The notes beneath the pieces are model-generated. The model was not told the origin of the DNA, ran no database searches, and saw only the letters and a program-made list of their open reading frames with translations. The position numbers were made by a program, and so were the translations under genes. A stretch of 58,673 bases of DNA from a virus. The stretch lies in the IMG/VR virus record IMGVR_UViG_3300021475_000016, positions 1 to 58,673 of that record. The stretch is one strand, 5' to 3'. Positions 24,966-34,165 of this stretch are shown here, one piece after another; position 1 is the stretch's first letter, and every line of letters starts with the position of its first letter.

Positions 24966-27433
24966 CAGGAGGACCCGTAGGTGGCCGGGGAGCTACCGGC
25001 CAGGTTCTCGCTGTTGACGTTGCCGGTGACCGGGGTCAGGGAGGTGGACGTGGAGGCGGTGATGCTCTGGCCGTTCAGGGCGAAGCCGAAGAGTTGCTGT
25101 AGCTGCGGGGTGGCCGAGATGGTGATGTTGTTGCCCTTGGTGGACTTGCCCTGCTGCTTGGTCTCCCAGTCCTGGGCCTGCTTCGAGAGGTCCTTGCCCT
25201 TGAGGGCCTGCTGAGCCGAGGCCGCCTTGCCCGCCTGGGCGTAGGCCGCATCGTCACTGGGACCGCCGTACTTGGAGGCCACCGAGGTCCCGGCCAGGCT
25301 CTGTCCAGAGGCGTCTTTGCCGGTGGCGAAGGTCACCCCACCGGAAGCGGCCTGATCGGAGTAGTTGGTGATCAGGTCCTGGAAGCTGACCGTGGCCTGG
25401 CCGCCGTTGGCCGTCTGGACGGTGTAGAGCTTGCCCCAGTTGGACTTGTCGCGCAGCAACTGATCGATGATGGTGGAGTTCGAGCCGGTCTGACCCACCT
25501 GCTTGAGGTAGGCCTCGCGCAGCTTGCCCTGGCTGCCGCTCAGGCTGCCCACGCTGATCCCGGCCTTCTTGGCCGCTGCTCCGATGGCCTGGGTGGTGTA
25601 TGTCGCCGCCGTGAGGGCTCCTCCCCCTGCGGCCGAGGTGGCCGCCGACTGAGCCGCCTGAGCCGGGCTGAAGGCCTGCTGCAGGGCTGCTCGTCCGGCT
25701 CCGGTGACCGCTTGAGGACCAGCCGGGTTCTGGCCTTGAAGTTGCGTGTTACCGACCAGATAGTTGGTGTACATCTGCAGCACGGCCTCGGGGCTCATGC
25801 TGGAGGTGTCCACGCCCAAGGCTTGCTGCAGGATAGCGGCGATCTCAGGCTCGGGGGCGTACTGGCTCTGCACCCGCTCGGTCAAGGAGGCGATCTGAGC
25901 CGGTCCCAACTTGCCGTTAGCGCCCGGCTTATATCCAGTCTTCAAAGCATTTGCTACCGCTTGCTGACCACCCAAGTTACCGAGGAACTGATTCTGTAGT
26001 CGGTTGATGCCACTGGTCAAAACATTTGGATTGGTAGTGGCATTCGCCAAAAACTGGTTGATACCCTGACCGGCGTTCGAAGCCATCATGTACAGCCGGT
26101 TTTGATCGGTTAGACCACTGAAGTTCACGTTGGCGAACTGACGACCGAGACCAGCTTGCATGGTGGAGATGGCCGCCGCCGCGGTATTGGTTCCGGCTCC
26201 CCCACCGACATTCTGGGTGACCGCCCCCAGGGTGTTGATAAAGCTCTGCCGCACGGCGTCGGCGTTCTGAGAGGTCTCCTTGGCCGCCGCGGTCACTCCC
26301 TTGAGCGACTGCTCCAGGGCGGTGAAGTTCTCGTAGCCGGACTGAGCCTGGATGTTCATGGCGGCCAGGGACTGGGACACGCTCATGCCCATGCTGTTGA
26401 AGGCCGAGACCGCCATGTTCAGGGCGTTGTTGCGCTCGTTGCCGCGCATACCCATCTGGGTGGCCCCCATAAAGGCCTCCTGGGCTTGACCGCTGCCCAG
26501 GGTGAAGGCATTGCGAATCCCGAACATGGTGCTCTGGATGCGTTGTCCGAACCCGGCGAAGTTGGAGCCACCCATGATCGACTGGTATTGAGCATTCTTG
26601 GCTCGCTGGTTGGCCACTAGATGGGCGGCCTGCAGACCGACCTCTCCGGCCACCGTGGCCCCTCCTATGGCCCATCCGACTGGACCGGCGGCGGCGTCGG
26701 GGATGAGGGCTCCGGCGATGTCGGTGACCCCCTTGAGCCCTTCTCCGGTGATAGCCCTACCCATGGCGGTCTGCACCGCTGACTCCACCCGCTCCCGCTT
26801 CTGCAATCGGGGCACATCGGCAGGGTTCACCTTCTCGTACTTGGGGGTCCCATCGGTGTCTTCCCCGGTGTGACGGTAGGTCTCGATCTCCCCGGTGTCG
26901 GGATTGGCGAAGCTCTCCAAGCGGGTGCCGAAGACCGAAGTGTTGGTGGAGATGGCTCGGGCCGCTCGCGCCCGGATCCCGGTCACCGATCCCCGCATCG
27001 GCATCGAGCCCGGCCGACCGGTGCCCCGCATGCTCATGGGGTTGTCCATAGACCGGTAGGAGCCCAGGTTGCCGGGGTCCGGGAAGTAGGCCCGCACGTT
27101 GGGCACAGTGGCGTTGCCCTGCTGATGGGGAGAGCCGAAGCCGGGGAATCCGCCGGGGAACATCGCTCCGCCGAACATGGCTTGGCCCTGCATGCTCTTG
27201 CCCATCATCATGGCCATGAACTGGCTCATCTGCTGGTTCTGACCGGCACTGGTGTTGATGACCCCCTTCAGGGAGTCGATAGCCGAGACCAGGGTCTTGA
27301 TGGAGTCAGGCAGGTCCGAGGCGGCTCCGGGGCCTCCACCGGGCGGAGCATTGGTGGTGCCACGGGTGCCCCTGACATCCTCATAGCCACCTTGGCCGCC
27401 CCATTCCCATCCTCGGGGACCGGGATCGCTCAT
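24965..27433 (-). CDS. Tail tape measure protein
   Basis: 822 residues, the gene after the chaperone pair, overlapping it by four bases. Long Ala/Gln/Met-rich helical regions (SLAAMNIQAQSGYENFTALE; MGRAITGEGLKGVTDIAGAL) and a Gly/Pro-rich N-terminus fit tape measure proteins, which set tail length and thread through the tube. A small hydrophobic patch near 255-275 (AAAGPVGWAIGGATVAGEVG) is typical. Part of the gene (about 25900-26150) is less GC-rich than its flanks. Confidence 0.82.
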   Translation of the reverse strand: MSDPGPRGWEWGGQGGYEDVRGTRGTTNAPPGGGPGAASDLPDSIKTLVSAIDSLKGVINTSAGQNQQMSQFMAMMMGKSMQGQAMFGGAMFPGGFPGFGSPHQQGNATVPNVRAYFPDPGNLGSYRSMDNPMSMRGTGRPGSMPMRGSVTGIRARAARAISTNTSVFGTRLESFANPDTGEIETYRHTGEDTDGTPKYEKVNPADVPRLQKRERVESAVQTAMGRAITGEGLKGVTDIAGALIPDAAAGPVGWAIGGATVAGEVGLQAAHLVANQRAKNAQYQSIMGGSNFAGFGQRIQSTMFGIRNAFTLGSGQAQEAFMGATQMGMRGNERNNALNMAVSAFNSMGMSVSQSLAAMNIQAQSGYENFTALEQSLKGVTAAAKETSQNADAVRQSFINTLGAVTQNVGGGAGTNTAAAAISTMQAGLGRQFANVNFSGLTDQNRLYMMASNAGQGINQFLANATTNPNVLTSGINRLQNQFLGNLGGQQAVANALKTGYKPGANGKLGPAQIASLTERVQSQYAPEPEIAAILQQALGVDTSSMSPEAVLQMYTNYLVGNTQLQGQNPAGPQAVTGAGRAALQQAFSPAQAAQSAATSAAGGGALTAATYTTQAIGAAAKKAGISVGSLSGSQGKLREAYLKQVGQTGSNSTIIDQLLRDKSNWGKLYTVQTANGGQATVSFQDLITNYSDQAASGGVTFATGKDASGQSLAGTSVASKYGGPSDDAAYAQAGKAASAQQALKGKDLSKQAQDWETKQQGKSTKGNNITISATPQLQQLFGFALNGQSITASTSTSLTPVTGNVNSENLAGSSPATYGSS

Positions 27434-28400
27434 GGCTCTACCGTCACAGTCTTGTTGTTCAACAGTCGGGAGATGATGTCAGCGGCTTCATCGCCCGATG
27501 GTGGCGTGAGTTGGAAGTCGATGATGGGAGTCTCCTCGTCGTCAATGGTGTCGGCTATCTCATCCACGTTGCTACTCATCATTGGAGGGGGTGCGATCTC
27601 GGGATAGAACTGAGGAATGTAATAAGCGGGATCAGCAGAGATCAGAGCCAGTTTCAGCGACTGGATCTCCTGGCGCACCTTCTCGTTGTCCTCCATGGCC
27701 ATGACGACTTCGAGCGCTGCGCTCTGCACCTGCGAGAGGTGCTTGCCTCGTAAGAGGCCCTGTCGTTCAGCCAGGCGACACTGAGAGGCTAGCCAGGGAT
27801 CAACTCCACTGATCCCGACGCTTTTCCCATTGCTGCAATGACCTTCTGTACCCGGACTTCAAGGAGGAGGTATTGCTCGTACACCGCATCGATGGTCCAG
27901 GGATACCAGTGGTTCTTGATGTACTCGAACCTTGCTTCCACCAGATCCACATCATTGGTGATGGGCACCGGTAGTTGTTTACCGTCGACGGCCTCTAAGC
28001 AAGCGGCTACAACCAGAGTCTGATAAGCCTTGACATCAGACAGGGTATTCTGGAACTTCGCATGGACTAAACCGATCTGGATCAACTCGTCTGTCATCAA
28101 CGTTTTGATCTTGAAGCGATGTCCCATCCATTCAAAGTCCCAACTGAGCTTGCCGACGAAGGTGAGCCCAATGAAATCCTGTCTGTACTGCTCATCGAAA
28201 GCGGGGAGTTCCTCTTCCTCTGGTTCCGGTACTCCACTCACCGTTCCTTCAGTCACCGGATGTGAGTCGTGGGATGGCTCGGAGTTGCTCTCTTGATCTG
28301 ATTCGCTAGACCAGAACGCGCCTGACTCGGGAGATGTGGTGCCAAAGTCCATGAAGTTGTCCGAAACAGGAGGGTCGAATGACTCTCCTTCACCCTGCAT
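27430..28400 (-). CDS. Tail assembly chaperone, -1 frameshift fusion (G-T)
   Basis: Fusion made by a -1 slip at G GGA AAA (27822-27828). Zero frame contributes about 193 residues from the start at 28400; the -1 frame then reads SVGISGVDPWLASQCRLAER without a stop to 27430, giving about 323 residues. The -1 frame is open from the slip site across the zero-frame stop at 27789, exactly as in lambda G/GT and other long-tailed phages. The fusion recruits the tape measure protein during tail assembly. The tape measure start overlaps the end of this frame. Confidence 0.85.
27789..28400 (-). CDS. Tail assembly chaperone, zero-frame product (G)
   Basis: 203 residues, ending ASGSVELIPG. An acidic N-terminus (DQESNSEPSHDSHPVTEGTV) is followed by a helical domain (FIGLTFVGKLSWDFEWMGHR; MTDELIQIGLVHAKFQNTLS) of chaperone type. 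It lies between tube and tape measure genes, the invariable place of this gene. The start has an AGGAGAAA site (minus strand of TTTCTCCT at 28404-28411). Confidence 0.85.
   Translation of the reverse strand: MQGEGESFDPPVSDNFMDFGTTSPESGAFWSSESDQESNSEPSHDSHPVTEGTVSGVPEPEEEELPAFDEQYRQDFIGLTFVGKLSWDFEWMGHRFKIKTLMTDELIQIGLVHAKFQNTLSDVKAYQTLVVAACLEAVDGKQLPVPITNDVDLVEARFEYIKNHWYPWTIDAVYEQYLLLEVRVQKVIAAMGKASGSVELIPG
27822..27828 (-). other. -1 programmed frameshift slippery site
   Basis: Minus strand GGGAAAA, in phase as G GGA AAA within codons ATG GGA AAA GCG. This is a canonical X XXY YYZ heptamer. It lies 33 bases before the zero-frame stop, with the -1 frame open on both sides. Confidence 0.85.
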
Positions 28401-28425
28401 ATTTTCTCCTAACTAGGACGAATGA

Positions 28426-28620
28426 TCAAACGAGGAAAGCGAGCATAAAGAAAGCCAGCCCGACCGCCAGTAGACCGAGGATCAAGTGCATGACATAGGG
28501 CCATGCTCTGAGGGGGAAGCTCAGGATGGCCGCGAAAACAAAGCACACGATGGCGACGACCAGGCAGATAAGGACTCCACCGGTCGGCTTGGTGGCCAGG
28601 TAGTGGGTGACGGCGAGCAC
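28426..28620 (-). CDS. Small two-span membrane protein
   Basis: 64 residues from a GTG at 28620 with a GGGAGG site eight bases upstream. Two hydrophobic spans (GGVLICLVVAIVCFVFAAIL about 14-33; LILGLLAVGLAFFMLAFLV about 46-64) joined by SFPLRAWPYVMH. It could be a holin-like protein, but it sits between tube and chaperone genes rather than beside an endolysin. The location is unusual for lysis genes. No partner recognised. Confidence 0.65.
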   Translation of the reverse strand: MLAVTHYLATKPTGGVLICLVVAIVCFVFAAILSFPLRAWPYVMHLILGLLAVGLAFFMLAFLV

Positions 28621-28629
28621 AGTCCCTCC

Positions 28630-29121
28630 CTACAGTTGTCCTTGAAGCCCGGTCTTGTAGGCGTAGATGAGGCTCAGGTTGCGCGGGAAGGTCAAGGTGC
28701 CGATTTGCACCGCCTCCCGATCATCGATGGCCGTGACCACGCAGTTGTGGTAGGTCCAGCCCCGCCACACGTTGGCGTTGGCGGTGGGCGAGCGAATGAC
28801 CGTGGTGGCCAGGATAGGGGTCTTGGTGTTGGCCATCATGTTGTACACGTCCACGATGTTCCAGGACCCGGTGAGGCCGTTCAGCGCCCACCAGACGGGC
28901 TGGTTCCACAGTTCCCTCACCACTAGCTGCAAGGTGCCCTCGGCCCGCACACGGGGCAGGGCGAACTCCACCGGGTAGGGCGCGTCGAGCGGGGTGACCG
29001 CCTCGTACTGGCGGATGGGCTGCTGGCCGGAGTCATGGACCTCGTCCAGGAAGGCGATGGCCTTGCCGTTGAAGGTGAAGCTGGTGAACCCCGAGCCGAC
29101 CAGTCTGGTTTGTGTCTGCAT
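28630..29121 (-). CDS. Tail tube protein
   Basis: 163 residues, one gene downstream of the sheath. Beta-rich with LVGSGFTSFTFNGKAIAFLD, QYEAVTPLDAPYPVEFALPR and VVTAIDDREAVQIGTLTFPR, a pattern fitting contractile tail tube proteins that stack as hexameric rings. Size is normal for the family. Confidence 0.8.
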   Translation of the reverse strand: MQTQTRLVGSGFTSFTFNGKAIAFLDEVHDSGQQPIRQYEAVTPLDAPYPVEFALPRVRAEGTLQLVVRELWNQPVWWALNGLTGSWNIVDVYNMMANTKTPILATTVIRSPTANANVWRGWTYHNCVVTAIDDREAVQIGTLTFPRNLSLIYAYKTGLQGQL

Positions 29122-29136
29122 GTCAGGCGTCCTTCA

Positions 29137-30612
29137 CTAGGTGCCGGTGTTGCCGGTCGAGCCGCCCGTGGGATCGGGGGCGGTGGTGACCGTCGAGACC
29201 GAGCCGGTGGTGACATCGATGGCGTACTGGACCACGATGTAGTTGAGGGGGTAGGCAGGCTGGTATTGGAACTGCACCAGGACGACGAGAGGGTTGGTGT
29301 TCTGCTGCTGGACCCCCAGGTTGACGTAGCCCACGATGGTGTTCTGGGCCACCAGGGCCTCCAGCGCCCCCTGGACCAGGCTCTTGACCGTGGCCACGGT
29401 ATTGGGGGTGAAGGCGCTCCCGATGAGCCCGGAGTTCTCCAGGGTGTTCTGGATCATCTCGATCATGCCGTCACCGGCCCGGATGATCGATAGCTCCCGA
29501 GTGGTCACCGCGGTGGTCTGGGTGGTGACCGAGTGGCGCATCTGCAGGCCCCCGCCGGTCACCTGCTCGGTCACCGCCACTCCCGAGGAGGAAAGCTGGT
29601 TCTTGTAGGCCACCGACATGGTGGTGAAGACGCTGTTGGGGATGCCACTGAGCCCGGACACGTTCTTCTTGGTCAGGGGGATCTGGCGCTGCAGAGAGGC
29701 CAAGACCCCGGCCCAGGCCGCCGCCAGGTAGTAGCCGGAGATGATGAACGAGGCGTTGTTGCTGCCGTTGAAGTAGTTCATCTGATTGGGCCAGTGTTCC
29801 TGGATGCGGTAGTTGGAGATGCCATTGGCGATGACATCGGGGGCCACCTGATTGGCGGCGTCGTAGCCCACCAGGCCCACGCCGAAGATGCCCACCTGAG
29901 CCTGGCTGTTCAGGAAGGTGGCCAGGTCGAGGCCGATGTTGATGACATCGCCGGGCAGCGCCGGGGTGCCGGTGATGCCCACCGGGAGAGGGACGATGAT
30001 GTCCAGGGCCTCCACCGCGGCCAGGTTTTGGTAGGCGTCGGCCAGCCCGGACCTGCTGGCCACGCCCCCGGTGTCCTGGGTGGGGCAGATGAGGATGGTG
30101 TTGGCTCCGTTGGTGAAGGCCAACTGAGCGGCCAGGGACAGCGGGGAGAGGATCTGGTTGGTGGACAGGTCGAGCGGGGCTCCCCAGTCGCTCTTCACCG
30201 AGGTGTAGTCGGTGTAGGTGACCGGCAGAAAGTAGTTCTGATCGGTGTACTGGTAGGTGACGTAGACCGCCGAGCCAGGGTTGATGTTCGACGGCGTGGC
30301 CATCATCAGTTGGACCTGATTCTGTGACACCGTGGGACCCTCGATCACCGTGACGATGTAGTCGGTGAGAAGGTACGGGACTCCGGATTGATTGGTGACG
30401 CTTACCGAGGCGGGATTAGCCCCGTACTGGTTGAGCGTTGTCGGAGTCTCAGCGTTGAGCACATAGCTCTCGGTTACGGTGCGGTACCCCTGCGACGGCC
30501 CCACGATGCCAACGATGTCAGGGGCGATGCCAGTGACCCCGACAAGGGGTACGGCCAACTGCTCGATATAGACACCTGGAGGCTGATACTGAGTGAAGTC
30601 AATGATGGACAC
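29137..30612 (-). CDS. Contractile tail sheath protein
   Basis: 491 residues from GTG 30612 (SIIDFTQYQPPGVYIEQLAV). The PPGVYIEQ start is the sheath family signature, and the C-terminal region (GDGMIEMIQNTLENSGLIGS; QYQPAYPLNYIVVQYAIDVT) matches the conserved inner domain that contacts the tube. Its presence proves a contractile tail. The GTG is preceded by AAGGGGG. A 36-bp element lies 88 bases upstream, so this gene probably begins a transcription unit. Confidence 0.93.
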   Translation of the reverse strand: MSIIDFTQYQPPGVYIEQLAVPLVGVTGIAPDIVGIVGPSQGYRTVTESYVLNAETPTTLNQYGANPASVSVTNQSGVPYLLTDYIVTVIEGPTVSQNQVQLMMATPSNINPGSAVYVTYQYTDQNYFLPVTYTDYTSVKSDWGAPLDLSTNQILSPLSLAAQLAFTNGANTILICPTQDTGGVASRSGLADAYQNLAAVEALDIIVPLPVGITGTPALPGDVINIGLDLATFLNSQAQVGIFGVGLVGYDAANQVAPDVIANGISNYRIQEHWPNQMNYFNGSNNASFIISGYYLAAAWAGVLASLQRQIPLTKKNVSGLSGIPNSVFTTMSVAYKNQLSSSGVAVTEQVTGGGLQMRHSVTTQTTAVTTRELSIIRAGDGMIEMIQNTLENSGLIGSAFTPNTVATVKSLVQGALEALVAQNTIVGYVNLGVQQQNTNPLVVLVQFQYQPAYPLNYIVVQYAIDVTTGSVSTVTTAPDPTGGSTGNTGT

Positions 30613-30699
30613 GATGTATCACGCCCCCTTGTTATGGGTCTCGATTGCGTCATGCATTAGGGCAGATGACACAGGACAGCGTCTCCCTCGTCGGCCTTC

Positions 30700-30735
30700 T
30701 CACTCCTTCGTCGCTCTGATCGGTCTAGAGACAGG
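30700..30735 (-). promoter_or_regulatory. 36-bp repeated element, copy B
   Basis: CCTGTC, 11 bases, CAGAGC, GACGAAGGAGTGA on the minus strand, upstream of the sheath gene in a 130-base gap. This is the copy with the longest distance to its gene, so it must act as a transcription or RNA signal rather than only as a ribosome site. Confidence 0.75.
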
Positions 30736-30742
30736 CCCAGCA

Positions 30743-31405
30743 CTACTGCCACCCATCTGACGGGGGTGTGCCGGGGCCGATTACGACCCCGTTCTTATCC
30801 AGAGTCATCTCAGTCCAGGTATTCGTATTCTCAGCACTACCGTAAATCTGGATGGCATCAAGGGGAAAGAGTTGGTCCTTGTTAGCAGTCGAGTAGAACT
30901 CGATCACGCATTGCATGGCCAATGTCACCTCGTAGATGATCTCTTCCGATCCCCAGGGCGTGCCGGGAGTAGCCGCCGATCCTCGCTCCGCGATGCGATC
31001 GAAGTCCATGTTCATAGCCAGGTAGTTGTTGTTCTCGATGGTGTCCCGGAAAGCAGCCACGGTCGGATCGGAGCCGAAGGCGAATACCCGCACGATCTCA
31101 TCGTGCAGGCGGGCGCGCTGCAGGGAGGACAGGGCGGCCAGGGTATAGGTGGCCCAGCCCTGGGCTCGCCACAGGTACAACGGGGTCAGGGTGTTGTTGC
31201 CGTTGGTGAGGTAGCTGTTGATGTCATCGATGCCGCCCCTGGAGAGTTCGCCCTCGGGCTCGAAGTCCACCCACACACCGGGGTAGTCCTGGGGGTCGAT
31301 GGGGTACTCGATGGAGCAATGCAGCCCGGCGAAGTCTGGCTGGCCGTCCATGGAGACGTACTCGGGGGTGAAGACGCTCTTGAGACCGGTGGTGATGACG
31401 TGCAT
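30743..31405 (-). CDS. Tail completion/terminator-type protein
   Basis: 220 residues (MHVITTGLKSVFTPEYVSMD) immediately before the sheath unit. A mixed alpha/beta sequence with QRARLHDEIVRVFAFG and EEIIYEVTLAMQCVIEFY. Tail terminator proteins occupy this slot in contractile phages. The family was not recognised directly, so the role is by position. The start overlaps the upstream stop by one base. Confidence 0.5.
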   Translation of the reverse strand: MHVITTGLKSVFTPEYVSMDGQPDFAGLHCSIEYPIDPQDYPGVWVDFEPEGELSRGGIDDINSYLTNGNNTLTPLYLWRAQGWATYTLAALSSLQRARLHDEIVRVFAFGSDPTVAAFRDTIENNNYLAMNMDFDRIAERGSAATPGTPWGSEEIIYEVTLAMQCVIEFYSTANKDQLFPLDAIQIYGSAENTNTWTEMTLDKNGVVIGPGTPPSDGWQ

Positions 31406-32214
31406 CAGTTGGACGAGATACGTGACGCACCTCTCTTCCTGGCCATCGCGTTCATCCTTTCAGCCATCGGTTGACCGGTATAGTCAGGGATCTTGTCACC
31501 AACTGAAGCAAGAGTTGGAATATATCCATATCCAGTATGGATTGCCCCTGGAGTAACACCAAACCTATCACAAGCCTCCACTAATCCCATTTGAAGGAAG
31601 TTACGAGGAGTTAATCCAGGAAAATACCAACGTACACCTATATTACCCCTACCGATCTTACCAGTAGCAGTACGAAGTCTCTCATCAATGCGGCCTGGTG
31701 CGCCAGGATAGCTTCTAGGTACTGTGACCGTCCTGTTACCACGTATGACCTGTTTGGTATTCTTAACCATTACCAGTTTGCCATCCTTAAAAACTGGTCT
31801 AGTAGGTTTGGCCGCCTTACGAAAGATGAGTACCTGCTTACGACCAGTCTCAGGGAAAACACGCTTCCTGTTAGCAGGAAGTGTCTTACCGCGACCGAGA
31901 CTTTCTTGCTCTTGACGCTCTACATCACCATTAGGATCATCGATCCACATAGGAACAGTCTTACCTGCCAGTTTACTCATCAAGAATGGTCTTACTCCGG
32001 TGTTCTGAAACCAGATTTGTTCATGAAACCATTGCATCCCGAAGTTACCGTTGCCATACAACGGCCTGATCCAAGCGGATGAGACTCCGGTCAACTTAGG
32101 AGCGTGAGTACGGGCGTAGGACACCGCCAGCAAAGCCATCACCTTGGCGTCGCGGCGACGGAGCCCTGGAATGACCATGATCACTCGGTCTGGCGCTTTG
32201 GTCCCTGAAGGCAT
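31405..32214 (-). CDS. Neck protein, central part AT-rich
   Basis: 269 residues (MPSGTKAPDRVIMVIPGLRR). Basic, with VSYARTHAPKLTGVSSAWIR, which resembles HK97 gp10-like connector proteins. A stretch from about 31460 to 32100 is near 42 percent GC, against about 62 percent in the flank, with many A/T-ending codons, while both ends of the gene are GC-rich. The reading frame is intact throughout. Head-tail connection is inferred from position. Confidence 0.55.
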   Translation of the reverse strand: MPSGTKAPDRVIMVIPGLRRRDAKVMALLAVSYARTHAPKLTGVSSAWIRPLYGNGNFGMQWFHEQIWFQNTGVRPFLMSKLAGKTVPMWIDDPNGDVERQEQESLGRGKTLPANRKRVFPETGRKQVLIFRKAAKPTRPVFKDGKLVMVKNTKQVIRGNRTVTVPRSYPGAPGRIDERLRTATGKIGRGNIGVRWYFPGLTPRNFLQMGLVEACDRFGVTPGAIHTGYGYIPTLASVGDKIPDYTGQPMAERMNAMARKRGASRISSN

Positions 32215-33308
32215 CAGAAGTCCGCCACCGGCTCACGGGAATAGTACTGCGGGATGGTCTCCTGGATGTAGCTCTCGGTGATGGGCAAAAGGTAGATGGG
32301 CGAGGACTCGTCCTCTCGGGTGACGTTGGTGTAGATGAAGGCGGTAGCGTTCCAGATGCCGGACTGGGTACCGAAGCCGGTGTCGAGATGGTCACCGGTC
32401 ACGGCCTGGGACTGCCAGCGCGACCCGTCACCCCGGATGATGTAGTCCTTGGGCTGAAGCCGGAAGTCCGAGGTGGTCTGGACGGTGGCCACGTTGGTGT
32501 TGATGACACCACGCTGCTGCTGTTGCAGGGTGGGCTCATCCCAGGACCACAGGCTGGGCCGGACCAGGATGGCCTTGTAGCCGCCCTGAAAGCTGGTGCC
32601 CAGGCAATCCGGGCACTTGAAGTAAGCCGGTTGCTTCCAGGTGTTCTCCAGGCCTCCCTGGGGCACGTAGCAGGTGGGACAGCGGGCCACTAACCCAGCG
32701 GTGAAGTCCTGCATGGTCCACATGGTCACGAAGATGGCGTACTCGCCGTAGCGGTACAGGGCCTGATCATGGCGGAAGCGCTCGTTCTCCAGTTCCCAGT
32801 GCTTGGCATCGGGCACCACGTAGTGGTCCAGGTAGTGGCTGAGCAGAGCGGCCTTGATGTCGGGGATGGACTGAGCTTCGACGCTGGTGCCAACATCCCT
32901 GTCAGGCGGGATCTCCAGGTCCAAGGTCAGTACGGCCTGGGCATCGGTGACCGAGGTGGAGGTCGCGGCGGTGATAGCCATCGTCCTGGTCAAGCGGGCC
33001 TCAGCCTCGGTGGTGGACAAGGACGGGGCGTAGGTGATGTCCAGGGGAGTGTGAAGGGCTGCCATCTCCACCGGGCCGATGACCACCTGGCCGCTGCCCA
33101 TCACCGTCACGATGCCGGTGGCTACTACCCGGACTCCACCAAGATGAACATTGACAGCGGAACGGATGGTGATATGCCCAATAGCAGCAACGTCGATGCC
33201 ACCGAGGACAATGTGACTTGTCCCCATGATATCAGATATGACTTCTCCGGTTACAACAACATTGACATTACCGATGGAGACATGAGCAGTACCGGTGAAA
33301 GTAGCCAT
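32214..33308 (-). CDS. Neck/connector protein with beta repeats and a zinc ribbon
   Basis: 364 residues. The first 85 residues are short alternating strands (GTAHVSIGNVNVVVTGEVIS; GHITIRSAVNVHLGGVRVVA) like the repeats of the giant protein at 36168. The middle is helical (LLSHYLDHYVVPDAKHWELE), and CPTCYVPQGGLENTWKQ followed by CPDC forms a zinc ribbon near 215-240. It may be a head-to-tail connector or a small whisker. Overlaps both neighbours. Confidence 0.6.
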   Translation of the reverse strand: MATFTGTAHVSIGNVNVVVTGEVISDIMGTSHIVLGGIDVAAIGHITIRSAVNVHLGGVRVVATGIVTVMGSGQVVIGPVEMAALHTPLDITYAPSLSTTEAEARLTRTMAITAATSTSVTDAQAVLTLDLEIPPDRDVGTSVEAQSIPDIKAALLSHYLDHYVVPDAKHWELENERFRHDQALYRYGEYAIFVTMWTMQDFTAGLVARCPTCYVPQGGLENTWKQPAYFKCPDCLGTSFQGGYKAILVRPSLWSWDEPTLQQQQRGVINTNVATVQTTSDFRLQPKDYIIRGDGSRWQSQAVTGDHLDTGFGTQSGIWNATAFIYTNVTREDESSPIYLLPITESYIQETIPQYYSREPVADF

Positions 33309-33311
33309 GGA

Positions 33312-33710
33312 TTAACTGGCGAGCGGTATGGAAATCGCCAGCCCTCCTGTAGGAATAGAGAAGTTGTTGCCGGGATTGATAGCTTGAGCCGTGATGGAGC
33401 CAGAGACTATGAACACACCCGCCGTGGCCGCATTCCACAGGCTGACAAAGGAGAAGGTCTCCGCCGCTATAACATTGCTCCAAAGAATCAGGTTGTTGTT
33501 CAGGCTTTGTCCGTTGGCCGGGACCGCGAAGGCCGGAGCCGCCCCACAGGACACCCGTGTGCTCTCCGCCGCCACGCTAAGCGTGCCATTAGGCCCAGGG
33601 GGACCGGTATGCAACTGGGCGAAGATGATGTTGTATCCGGCCCACACTGTTCCGTTCAACATCAGGGCCAACATGCTGTTGGCGATCGGTGCAGAAACAC
33701 CTGTGGGCAT
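33312..33710 (-). CDS. Small beta-rich surface protein
   Basis: 132 residues from ATG 33710, with AAGGAG six bases upstream; a longer frame to 33845 is rejected as it overlaps the upstream gene in low-complexity sequence. NGTVWAGYNIIFAQLHTGPP followed by GPNGTLSVAAESTRVSCGAA belongs to a group of short actinophage proteins (xQLHTGxPG) that decorate tails or fibres. The end (FSIPTGGLAISIPLAS) is typical. Confidence 0.6.
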   Translation of the reverse strand: MPTGVSAPIANSMLALMLNGTVWAGYNIIFAQLHTGPPGPNGTLSVAAESTRVSCGAAPAFAVPANGQSLNNNLILWSNVIAAETFSFVSLWNAATAGVFIVSGSITAQAINPGNNFSIPTGGLAISIPLAS

Positions 33711-33721
33711 ACCGACTCCTT

Positions 33722-34165
33722 CTAGTTGATGGTGGCCGTCAAGGCGTTCACGGCGATGGAAAGCGTGATATTGCCAGCCCCCACCGCCTGTGCCGGTTGA
33801 CAGTTCCCGAAGACCAGGAGATTCCCGCCGAGCAGGGCATCCCACAGCCCGAAGAAGGGCAGGTTGGCTCCGCCGATCCAGGCTCCGGAGGACTGCTGGT
33901 AGGTGATGGCCAGCTTGTTGGTCATGCTGTAGCCGGTGGGCGGCTGGGCTCCGAGCGGCACCCAGTGAGCCTGGTCGTTAGGGACGGCCACGCGGGCGTA
34001 GTTGTTCCCGGCCGGTTCGCTGAAATCCCAGGCCGGGGTGCCCTGCCGGATCTGGGATGGCGGGGTGGAGGACAGACCCACGTAGAAGGTAGCCGGAAGG
34101 GTGTAGGCCATCTGGCCGATGGCCCACAGGATGAGCTTCTGATCGAAGTAGGTGGTGAACGGCAT
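33722..34165 (-). CDS. Small beta-rich surface protein, related fold
   Basis: 147 residues with TFYVGLSSTPPSQIRQGTPA, FFGLWDALLGGNLLVFGNCQ and ITLSIAVNALTATIN. The pattern of a short first strand, LSSTPP or LHTGPP, a central FxxLWD(N)A and a final beta strand is shared with the genes at 33312 and 34166. Three tandem related genes suggest duplication. Probably virion surface parts. Confidence 0.6.
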   Translation of the reverse strand: MPFTTYFDQKLILWAIGQMAYTLPATFYVGLSSTPPSQIRQGTPAWDFSEPAGNNYARVAVPNDQAHWVPLGAQPPTGYSMTNKLAITYQQSSGAWIGGANLPFFGLWDALLGGNLLVFGNCQPAQAVGAGNITLSIAVNALTATIN

